From JAGOTP01 sp964600845 (lineage in GTDB: Bacteria > Patescibacteriota > Patescibacteriia > 2-12-FULL-60-25), in NCBI GenBank assembly GCA_964600845.1, contig CAZRJW010000042.1:1-5181 (forward strand): 5,181 nucleotides of DNA, written 5' to 3'. Both the position numbers and the translations under genes were made by a program. Positions 1 through 4,291 of this stretch are shown one piece after another (the stretch's first letter is position 1; each line of letters starts with the position of its first letter). The notes below the pieces were generated by a model. The model worked only from the letters and a program-made list of their open reading frames with translations. It made no database searches and was not told the DNA's origin.

Positions 1-452
1 GTCATCGCGAACGCAAACACGTGGAAGCCGAGGATGGTGGGAGAAGATGACCCATACAGCAGCACAACCGTTGGCAACAAGACGACCATCGTCGCAAGAC
101 AGTTTGCTCCGTTCGTTTCAGTAAAGTCATGTCGCGTAATCGCGGTCTGATCGACGTGGTGTTCACGGAATGGGCGGATAAAGTACTGCCCCACAATCGG
201 CAGTGAAGGATTCCCCCACGTATCTCCGATCCAGTGAACGAGGCCTGAGGTAAAATCAGCGGCAACATAGCCAAGAAAAGAGATGACGAGACTCACGATT
301 GGATGATCTGTGATGAAGCTCCAGGCCCGGAACAGCACAAACGCTTCCAGCACAAAAAAGAGCGCGATGATGACCGTATCCATCGCTCTGCGACCACGTG
401 TGTAGCCCTCAGATAGGGCAACCGCGTCGGTCTCAAGATTCACATGACTCAT
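1..452 (-). CDS. Kua/TMEM189/CarF-type lipid desaturase, partial (C-terminus beyond window)
   Basis: An open frame runs from ATG at 452 to the left edge, giving 150 codons without a stop. The family covers plasmanylethanolamine desaturase (animal PEDS1/TMEM189, myxobacterial CarF) and plant FAD4; these are integral membrane di-iron-type desaturases acting on lipid acyl or alkyl chains. The sequence shows the family hallmark: ADFTSGLVHWIGDTWG at residues 65-80, then FIRPFREHHVDQTAITRHDF at 91-110, followed by TETNGANC at 111-118. Candidate metal-ligand histidines are H73, H98, H99 and H108. Hydrophobic segments lie at about 26-43, 51-66 and 117-134. Family members are roughly 200-280 residues, so about the last third, with the second histidine cluster, is missing because the window ends, not because the gene is visibly broken. 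It is transcribed divergently from the rluA-type gene. Family assignment is strong; the actual substrate (plasmalogen precursor, phosphatidylglycerol or other) cannot be told from sequence. Confidence 0.88.
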   Translation of the reverse strand, partial: MSHVNLETDAVALSEGYTRGRRAMDTVIIALFFVLEAFVLFRAWSFITDHPIVSLVISFLGYVAADFTSGLVHWIGDTWGNPSLPIVGQYFIRPFREHHVDQTAITRHDFTETNGANCLATMVVLLPTVVLLYGSSSPTILGFHVFAFAM

Positions 453-461
453 AACAACTCT

Positions 462-490
462 AGTCTAGCTTATTTTATTATTTTATTCAA
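462..490 (-). promoter_or_regulatory. Putative sigma70-type promoter of the desaturase gene
   Basis: On the minus strand TTGAAT (485-490) and TAGACT (462-467) are separated by exactly 17 bases of A+T-rich DNA. The -10 box ends 9 bases before the ATG at 452, so transcription would start about 3 bases upstream of the start codon, giving a practically leaderless mRNA. No Shine-Dalgarno motif is visible. Both hexamers match the consensus at 4 of 6 positions, so the call rests largely on the spacing. Confidence 0.45.
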
Positions 491-504
491 CTTTCGCCGC
501 TGGT

Positions 505-533
505 TTGTCAGAATGCGCTTTTTCGCTTACTGT
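505..533 (+). promoter_or_regulatory. Putative promoter of the rluA-type/gmk operon
   Basis: TTGTCA (505-510, 5 of 6 to the -35 consensus) is followed after 17 bases by TACTGT (528-533, which keeps the key TA...T positions). The -10 box ends 10 bases before ATG 544, so the transcript would begin around 540 with almost no leader. If real, this rules out the in-frame TTG at 505 as a start codon, because that TTG would be part of the -35 box. Confidence 0.4.
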
Positions 534-543
534 AGACCAATCT

Positions 544-1482
544 ATGCCTACTTGGATCGTCGACGCAGACCATATTGATGCCCGTTTGGACGTCTATTTG
601 ACCGAGCTTGAAGCCGGCAAAACACGTTCCGCCATCCAAAAGGCCTTAAAACAAGGGAAAGTTACCGTAAACGGTGAACCAACCAGTGTGCATCGCTTTT
701 TGCGTGAGGGCGATAAAATTGAGTGGGCTGCCGAAGATTTGGTCCTAAAACAGGCCAACCTCACCCGGAAGATGCCCGAACCCACGATCATCCGCGAAAC
801 AGCCGATTGGCTCGTGATCGATAAACCTTGCGGTCTTTTGACGCACCCATCGTCCTCCAGCCAGGAACCAACACTCGTTGAATGGTTTTTGAACCATTCT
901 CCAGAAGCGACAAAAGTCGGCGAAGACCCAATCCGCCCGGGGATCGTCCACCGCCTCGACCGCGAAGTCAGCGGACTCTTGGTCTTGGCTAAAAACCAAG
1001 CTACTTATGATGAGTTGAAAAAAGGCTTTTCTAGCCGAACCGTCGAAAAACGTTATCTCGCTCTCGTACACGGCGAAATCTTAGAAGAGGAGGACGATAT
1101 CAAGCTCGTCATTGCCCGCTCAACTTCAAAAGCGCGTATGGCCGCACGCCCCCGAAAGCAGGAGGGAAAGGCTGCTTGGACCCACTACAAAGTCCGTGAA
1201 CGCTATGTCGGCGCAACGCTGCTCGACGTCGAGATTCTTTCTGGCCGCACCCACCAAATCCGCGCACACTTCCACGGCATCGGCCACCCTGTGATTGGAG
1301 ACCCACTCTACATTCGCAAGCAAACGGATCGAAATATCAAACGCCCAACACGTATCCTGCTCCAAAGCGTCCACCTCGCCTTCAACGATCCTGCAACCGG
1401 TGAACGCGAACAGTTCGACCTTGCCGCTGACCCTGCCTTCGACGCGATGCGTACCGCTCTTCAAACAAAAGGCTCATTGTAA
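544..1482 (+). CDS. RluA-family pseudouridine synthase with S4 domain
   Basis: The 312-residue product converts specific uridines in RNA, most likely large-subunit rRNA, to pseudouridine in the cytoplasm. Residues about 11-60 form an S4 RNA-binding domain (DARLDVYLTELEAGKTRSAI... with VTVNGEPTSV). Residues about 82-280 form the catalytic domain: LVIDKPCGLLTHP at 90-102, the catalytic loop GIVHRLDREVSGLLVLAKN at 133-151 with the nucleophile Asp139, and the C-terminal SGRTHQIRAHFHGIGHPVIGDPLY block at 233-256. The catalytic loop usually reads HRLD..TSG; here the Thr is Val, a mild variation. ATG 544 was chosen over the in-frame TTG at 505, since the S4 domain begins just after 544 and the TTG falls in a likely -35 box. 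Length and domain order match RluC/RluD-type enzymes, but target specificity among RluA, RluC and RluD cannot be assigned. gmk follows 11 bases downstream, probably in the same mRNA. Confidence 0.93.
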   Translation: MPTWIVDADHIDARLDVYLTELEAGKTRSAIQKALKQGKVTVNGEPTSVHRFLREGDKIEWAAEDLVLKQANLTRKMPEPTIIRETADWLVIDKPCGLLTHPSSSSQEPTLVEWFLNHSPEATKVGEDPIRPGIVHRLDREVSGLLVLAKNQATYDELKKGFSSRTVEKRYLALVHGEILEEEDDIKLVIARSTSKARMAARPRKQEGKAAWTHYKVRERYVGATLLDVEILSGRTHQIRAHFHGIGHPVIGDPLYIRKQTDRNIKRPTRILLQSVHLAFNDPATGEREQFDLAADPAFDAMRTALQTKGSL

Positions 1483-1493
1483 CCTCGTCTCGT

Positions 1494-2066
1494 ATGCAGT
1501 TGTTCATTCTGATCGGACCTTCCGCCGCTGGCAAAACAACCGTGATGGAGGCGCTCCTCGCCGATCCAAGCCTCAATCTTGTTCGTTTTCTCACAACAAC
1601 CTCGCGCGATCCACGTGAAGGCGAAATTCCTGGCGTACAGTATCAATTCGTGTCGCCTGCTCAGTTTCAGCTCATGATCAAAGCGGGAACGTTTTTTGAA
1701 TGGACGGAAATCTATGGACATCTATACGGCACCAATAAAGAAACGCTCAACACCCTCCGCCGAGGGGCGAGACCGATCGTATGCGTCCTCGAACCACAAG
1801 GTGCGCAGAAGATAAAACAAGGCGATCCAGAACAGACGACTTTAATCGCAATCGATGCTCCGCGTAAAACATTACTTGCACGCCTTCAAGCACGACATAC
1901 AGATCCAGAGGATGTCGCGAAACGAATTGCTCGAATTGATACAGAAATGAGACTCTATCCAAAGCTCGCAGATGTTTGCATTACTAATAAAGAAGGTGAG
2001 CTTCGGAAGACCGTAGAGGAAGTGAAGCAGCTTATCTTAAAAACGTGCGTATTCCGTTTGTTCTGA
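1494..2066 (+). CDS. gmk: Guanylate kinase
   Basis: This enzyme phosphorylates GMP to GDP with ATP, a required step in the making or salvage of GTP and dGTP. The 190-residue length is typical. The P-loop GPSAAGKTT lies at residues 8-16. The GMP-binding region is clear: TTTSRDPREGE at 34-44 (R38 and R41 align with the GMP-phosphate-binding arginines), FFEW at 67-70 with E69, and GHLYGT at 75-80 with Y78. The usual LDIDVQGA motif is here VCVLEPQGA, where E100 replaces the conserved Asp before the QG, keeping the acidic group. The lid (RLQARHTDPEDVAKRI, 130-145) has the expected arginines. It begins 11 bases after the pseudouridine synthase stop and has no Shine-Dalgarno site, so translation may depend on termination-reinitiation from the upstream gene. 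It ends with TGA, showing UGA is a stop here. Confidence 0.95.
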   Translation: MQLFILIGPSAAGKTTVMEALLADPSLNLVRFLTTTSRDPREGEIPGVQYQFVSPAQFQLMIKAGTFFEWTEIYGHLYGTNKETLNTLRRGARPIVCVLEPQGAQKIKQGDPEQTTLIAIDAPRKTLLARLQARHTDPEDVAKRIARIDTEMRLYPKLADVCITNKEGELRKTVEEVKQLILKTCVFRLF

Positions 2067-2086
2067 AACGAAACAGACGCTCACAC

Positions 2087-2165
2087 CGACGGGGATGAGA
2101 GCATCCGTTCCGTCGACGCAAGCGTCGAAGTTAGCGACTAAGTCAGTCCCCTGTCGCTAAGGGGG
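2087..2165. other. Structured convergent intergenic region with successive inverted repeats
   Basis: The gap between convergent gmk and the 2176-2601 gene contains three consecutive inverted repeats. First, CGACGG-GGATG (2087-2097) pairs with CATCC-GTT-CCGTCG (2102-2115) around an AGAG loop, with a 3-base bulge. Second, TCGACGC (2113-2119) and GCGTCGA (2122-2128) form a perfect 14-base palindromic pair around AA. Third, TTAGCGAC (2131-2138) pairs with GTCGCTAA (2153-2160), and competes with TCCCCT (2147-2152)/AGGGGG (2160-2165). No T-run follows on either strand, so a classical intrinsic terminator is not shown. It may act as a bidirectional transcript end, RNA stabiliser or degenerate repeat element. 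The function is unknown. Confidence 0.45.
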
Positions 2166-2175
2166 CGCGCTGGGT

Positions 2176-2601
2176 TCAGCGGCGGATCGGGGTGATGATC
2201 GTCCACCCGTGCTGGCACGGATCGGGGTTGGCGATCACTCGAGCCCCAGGGATGGACGTCGTGATCGTCCAGTTCCCGCGCTCACAGGCCGCGGCGTTCG
2301 CGTAGAACACCAGCAGCGTCGAGTGCGGCGTCACGCCGGGAGCCGTCAGGCTGTCCTCCGGCGGACGGCAGCGGATGCGGCCGCCACCGAGCTTCTCGTA
2401 GTTGTAGCCCCGCTCGAGACGTGAGGCGAACGGCGAGATGATGCGGACGTCTGCCCGTTGCGCTCCACGCCCCTGCCGCACGAACTCCACCCGTACCCGC
2501 TCCTTGTTGACGAAGAAGGCGTGGTAGATGAAGTAGCAGGCCAAGGCCGTAACTGCGAGACCGAGAATCCACCAGACACGTGCAAAGAACCGTCCAACCA
2601 T
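2176..2601 (-). CDS. Unrecognised single-helix membrane protein, G+C-rich
   Basis: I do not recognise this 141-residue protein. It has a short positively charged N-terminus, one hydrophobic helix at about residues 9-29 (VWWILGLAVTALACYFIYHAFF), then a domain of about 110 residues that would face outside under the positive-inside rule. Cysteines are C22 (in the helix), C78, C106 and C129; the last three could form disulfides. The C-terminus holds a weak internal repeat: C106-ERGNWTITTSI and C129-QHGWTIITPI. It looks truly coding: most codons end in G or C, hydrophobicity is organised, and a good promoter lies upstream. Composition differs sharply from its neighbours: positions 2341-2400 are 43/60 G+C, while 1861-1920 inside gmk is 30/60. 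The start ATG has an AAAGGG about 10 bases upstream, the best Shine-Dalgarno-like site in the window. The different composition suggests acquisition or a lineage-specific family, but this is inference. Confidence 0.7.
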   Translation of the reverse strand: MVGRFFARVWWILGLAVTALACYFIYHAFFVNKERVRVEFVRQGRGAQRADVRIISPFASRLERGYNYEKLGGGRIRCRPPEDSLTAPGVTPHSTLLVFYANAAACERGNWTITTSIPGARVIANPDPCQHGWTIITPIRR

Positions 2602-2656
2602 ATACGCAATGCCCTTTCAGAGCGCGAGTCTTTTTCGTCGGAGTGACGATGATCGC

Positions 2657-2698
2657 GTTCTTCTCCCGTATTCTCTTTCGAGAATCTAGGAGAAGAAC
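2657..2698 (-). promoter_or_regulatory. Long hairpin in the 5' leader of the 2176-2601 gene
   Basis: On the minus strand GTTCTTCTCC (2689-2698) pairs perfectly with GGAGAAGAAC (2657-2666). Inside, after a 3x3 internal loop (TAG/ACG), ATTCTC (2680-2685) pairs with GAGAAT (2670-2675), closed by the tetraloop GAAA. GAAA is of the stable GNRA class only when read on this strand, which is the strand transcribed from the promoter at 2720-2748. A smaller hairpin, TCGTC-ACTCC-GACGA, follows nearer the gene at about 2632-2646. There is no U-run, so this is not a terminator. It could be a cis-regulatory leader, an mRNA stabiliser, a protein-binding site, or part of a small RNA. Confidence 0.5.
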
Positions 2699-2719
2699 AG
2701 ACCATCTACAGAACTCGCC

Positions 2720-2748
2720 ATTCTAGCAGTTTTTCATCAAAAAGTCAA
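2720..2748 (-). promoter_or_regulatory. Strong sigma70-type promoter for the 2176-2601 gene or a leader RNA
   Basis: On the minus strand TTGACT (2743-2748, 5 of 6) and TAGAAT (2720-2725, 5 of 6) are separated by exactly 17 bases in an A+T-rich stretch. This is the best promoter match in the window. Transcription would start near 2713, leaving an untranslated leader of about 110 bases before the ATG at 2601, unlike the other genes here. It lies just beyond the rplS terminator, so this gene appears to be a separate transcription unit. Confidence 0.65.
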
Positions 2749-2767
2749 TGTTTAGGCTTACTACAGC

Positions 2768-2804
2768 AAAAAAACACCCTCCATCACATGATGGAGGGTG
2801 TTTT
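2768..2804 (-). terminator. Rho-independent terminator of rplS
   Basis: AAAACACCCTCCATCA (2771-2786) and its exact complement TGATGGAGGGTGTTTT (2789-2804) form a 16-bp stem around a nominal 2-base loop. Read on the minus strand it ends in seven T residues (2774-2768). It begins 15 bases after the rplS stop codon. The near-symmetric A/T flanks mean it could also stop plus-strand transcription coming from the gmk side. Confidence 0.93.
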
Positions 2805-2818
2805 CATTCTTTTGGTCG

Positions 2819-3178
2819 TTAGACCGCAGAAAGTTTGATGTTCTTTACATCGCGGAAGCGCTTCTTGCTGTCGCGGATGAAGGAAATGTTGTTGCGGCGG
2901 ACGCGCGCGACTTTCGTGACTTCCACTTTCATGATGGAAGGCAAGCTAAGAGGGAAGATACGCTCTACCCCGATGCTGCCGGACATCTTGCGGACGGTCA
3001 TCGTCTTGCGGCTTGCGACACCACTCATTTTCAAGACAATCCCTTCGTATACCTGCACACGCTCCTTTTCCTCACCGTTAGGAGCCGTTTCCTTAATCTT
3101 CTGGTGGATGCGAATAGTCATCCCCGTGCGGATTTGGGAGGGCTGAATGACAGCTGGAAGGGTGATTTGGTCGGCCAT
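2819..3178 (-). CDS. rplS: Large-subunit ribosomal protein L19
   Basis: The 119-residue product is a structural protein of the 50S subunit, located near the interface with the 30S subunit. The match covers the full length: IRTGMTIRIHQKIKE at 16-30, RVQVYEGIVLKMSG at 40-53, and the L19 signature VRKMSGSIGVERIFPLSLPSIMKVEVTKVARVRR spread over 62-95. Length is close to the usual 115-120. ATG 3178 was preferred over the in-frame TTG at 3190, since MADQ... gives the expected N-terminus and the TTG falls in a likely -10 box. The gene lies 44 bases downstream of the dsbA-like gene on the same strand and ends at a strong terminator. In many bacteria rplS sits with trmD and rimM; here it does not. Confidence 0.96.
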   Translation of the reverse strand: MADQITLPAVIQPSQIRTGMTIRIHQKIKETAPNGEEKERVQVYEGIVLKMSGVASRKTMTVRKMSGSIGVERIFPLSLPSIMKVEVTKVARVRRNNISFIRDSKKRFRDVKNIKLSAV

Positions 3179-3189
3179 AGATGGCGGCA

Positions 3190-3218
3190 AGAGTACGAGA
3201 AAATGCAGTCTACGTCAA
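3190..3218 (-). promoter_or_regulatory. Putative promoter of rplS
   Basis: On the minus strand TTGACG (3213-3218, 5 of 6) is followed after 17 bases by TACTCT (3190-3195, which keeps TA...T). The -10 box ends 11 bases before the ATG at 3178, giving a predicted leader of only about 5 bases. The site sits wholly in the dsbA-rplS gap, and no terminator separates the two genes, so rplS may be both independently transcribed and reached by read-through. Confidence 0.5.
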
Positions 3219-3222
3219 GAGA

Positions 3223-3984
3223 TTACGGTGTTTTAGGCTTTTCCCCTGATAACTGGTCTAACCAGGTCTGGATAAGATAGGCCATCACATCACTCTCTCC
3301 CCAGCCTGGAACACGGGTTCCGTTAAAGAAAAAGGTGGGGGTTCCAACGGCTCCGGCCCGGATTCCGGCGTTAAAATCCCGCTCAACCAAGTCTTTTATT
3401 TCTTTGGAAGCCAGGCAGGTCGTGAACTGGTTGGCATCCATACCACTTTCGACTGCAAAGCGTGTCAACGCTTCCTGAGTTCGTTGGTCTTGGTTTGAGA
3501 AGAGCTTGTCGTGATACACCCAGAATTTCCCCGCTTTTTGGGCGCAGGCTGCGGCACGCGAGGCAATTTTCGCCGTTGGATGGAGGTCTTCTAGCGGAAA
3601 ATGACGGATGACAAGACGCACTTGAGTCCCATATTGAGCCTGGAGAGCCCGGATCGAGGGGAAAGCCGCCTTACAGAAAGGACAATCAAAATCCAAGAAC
3701 TCGACGATTGTGAGGGGCGCATTTACGGGACCAATAGAAGGGGCGTCCGCCACAATCAAGGATTTCGCATATTCTGGGTCAATCGCTGTATTTGCGATCG
3801 CTTTACCCACGCTCATCTGAAGACTTTTATTCAAAATCGGGTTGGACTCGCCATTCCGGATCGCCCAGTAGTAGACGCCGATCCGAGAAACGAACCAGAC
3901 AATCAACGTCAGAAATAAAAGGCCTATCAGCCACAAAAACAGCTTTCCAAAGGAGATGTGGAGATCTTTTCCAAAGAGACGCAT
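3223..3984 (-). CDS. Membrane-anchored DsbA-like thiol-disulfide oxidoreductase
   Basis: The 253-residue protein has a short basic N-terminus, one membrane helix at about residues 11-33 (SFGKLFLWLIGLLFLTLIVWFVS), a linker, and an extracytoplasmic thioredoxin-fold domain of the DsbA/DSBA-like class from about residue 75. The active site FLDFDCPFC lies at 96-104 (C101-P-F-C104), and the cis-proline loop is GTPTFFFNG at 214-222 (P216). A helical insert with HPTAKIASRAAACAQ (135-149) is typical of this class. Extra cysteines C147 and C190 could form a structural second disulfide. It probably oxidises or isomerises cysteines of exported proteins; no VKOR/DsbB partner is seen in the window. ATG 3984 was chosen because the longer in-frame start at 4125 would overlap divergent secG and lacks family sequence. 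rplS lies downstream; secG is divergent, 79 bases away. Confidence 0.9.
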   Translation of the reverse strand: MRLFGKDLHISFGKLFLWLIGLLFLTLIVWFVSRIGVYYWAIRNGESNPILNKSLQMSVGKAIANTAIDPEYAKSLIVADAPSIGPVNAPLTIVEFLDFDCPFCKAAFPSIRALQAQYGTQVRLVIRHFPLEDLHPTAKIASRAAACAQKAGKFWVYHDKLFSNQDQRTQEALTRFAVESGMDANQFTTCLASKEIKDLVERDFNAGIRAGAVGTPTFFFNGTRVPGWGESDVMAYLIQTWLDQLSGEKPKTP

Positions 3985-3995
3985 AGAGCACAGAA

Positions 3996-4004
3996 AGTAT
4001 AACA
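3996..4004 (-). promoter_or_regulatory. Putative extended -10 promoter of the dsbA-like gene
   Basis: On the minus strand TGT immediately precedes TATACT (3996-4001, 5 of 6), an extended -10 (TGn-TATAAT) arrangement. No good -35 box is found at 16-18 bases. The box ends 11 bases before ATG 3984, so the leader would be about 4-5 bases. Confidence 0.4.
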
Positions 4005-4020
4005 CAGCTCTCTCTTTCGA

Positions 4021-4049
4021 TTGACCCAAACCCTCTAATCCGGTATGGT
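4021..4049 (+). promoter_or_regulatory. Putative promoter of secG and the solute-binding protein gene
   Basis: TTGACC (4021-4026, 5 of 6) and TATGGT (4044-4049, 4 of 6) are exactly 17 bases apart. Transcription would begin near 4056, about 8 bases before the secG ATG. The 8-base direct repeat CCGGTATG occurs at 4040-4047, overlapping the -10 box, and at 4059-4066, overlapping the start codon. This may be chance or an operator. Confidence 0.45.
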
Positions 4050-4063
4050 TTCTCTCAACCGGT

Positions 4064-4285
4064 ATGCAACAAACCATCCTTTCTGCCGCCCTCATCGTGA
4101 TCTCGATCTTGCTCTCAACTGCCATCTTGCTTCAGCAGCGTGGCACAGGACTTGGACTCGCGTTTGGTGGAGATACAACCATCTTCCGCACGAAGCGTGG
4201 CTTAGAAAAAGCCCTCTTCTACGTCACAATTGCGCTCTCCTGCTTGTTCTTCGGCATCGCGTTCTTGAGCGTTCTCTTCGCCTAA
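4064..4285 (+). CDS. secG: Protein translocase subunit SecG
   Basis: The 73-residue membrane protein is the small accessory subunit of the SecYEG translocon and aids protein export through the inner membrane. Two helices are evident, at about residues 4-23 (TILSAALIVISILLSTAILL) and 50-72 (ALFYVTIALSCLFFGIAFLSVLF). They are joined by the family-typical loop LQQRGTGLGLAFGG (23-36), followed by RTKRGLEK (42-49). Length is at the short end of the family, without the C-terminal extension of proteobacterial SecG. The start at 4064 fits the conserved N-terminus; no Shine-Dalgarno is visible. The next gene begins 6 bases after the stop, indicating one operon linking export with an anchored transport protein. 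Confidence 0.95.
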   Translation: MQQTILSAALIVISILLSTAILLQQRGTGLGLAFGGDTTIFRTKRGLEKALFYVTIALSCLFFGIAFLSVLFA

Positions 4286-4291
4286 ACTCCC

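Noticed and set aside
2..274. Minus-strand 90-residue frame at the left edge
   Set aside because: It overlaps the desaturase in another frame; the desaturase frame carries clear family motifs and this one does not.
505..543. TTG start adding 13 residues to the RluA-family enzyme
   Set aside because: The added residues have no family match, the ATG at 544 directly precedes the S4 domain, and TTGTCA at 505-510 is better read as a -35 box.
1478..1483. TGTAAC as a separate -10 box for gmk
   Set aside because: It matches weakly, has no -35 at proper spacing, and overlaps the stop of the preceding gene; co-transcription is simpler.
2657..2698. The leader hairpin as an intrinsic terminator or insertion-sequence end
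   Set aside because: No T-run follows on either strand, there is no transposase, and no matching terminal repeat or target-site duplication was found around it.
2209..2705. Other long frames (plus and minus) across the G+C-rich gene
   Set aside because: High G+C lowers stop frequency in all frames. Only the 2176-2601 minus frame has an organised membrane helix, G/C-ending third positions and a promoter at a sensible place.
3179..3190. TTG start adding four residues to L19
   Set aside because: MADQ... from ATG 3178 is a normal L19 start, and the TTG falls inside the likely -10 box.
2798..3280. Plus-strand 160-residue frame across rplS
   Set aside because: It is antisense to a certain ribosomal protein gene and to the end of the dsbA-like gene, with no recognisable domain.
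3985..4125. 47-residue N-terminal extension of the DsbA-like protein from ATG 4125
   Set aside because: It would overlap divergent secG by 62 bases, shows no family sequence, and the ATG at 3984 directly precedes the membrane anchor.
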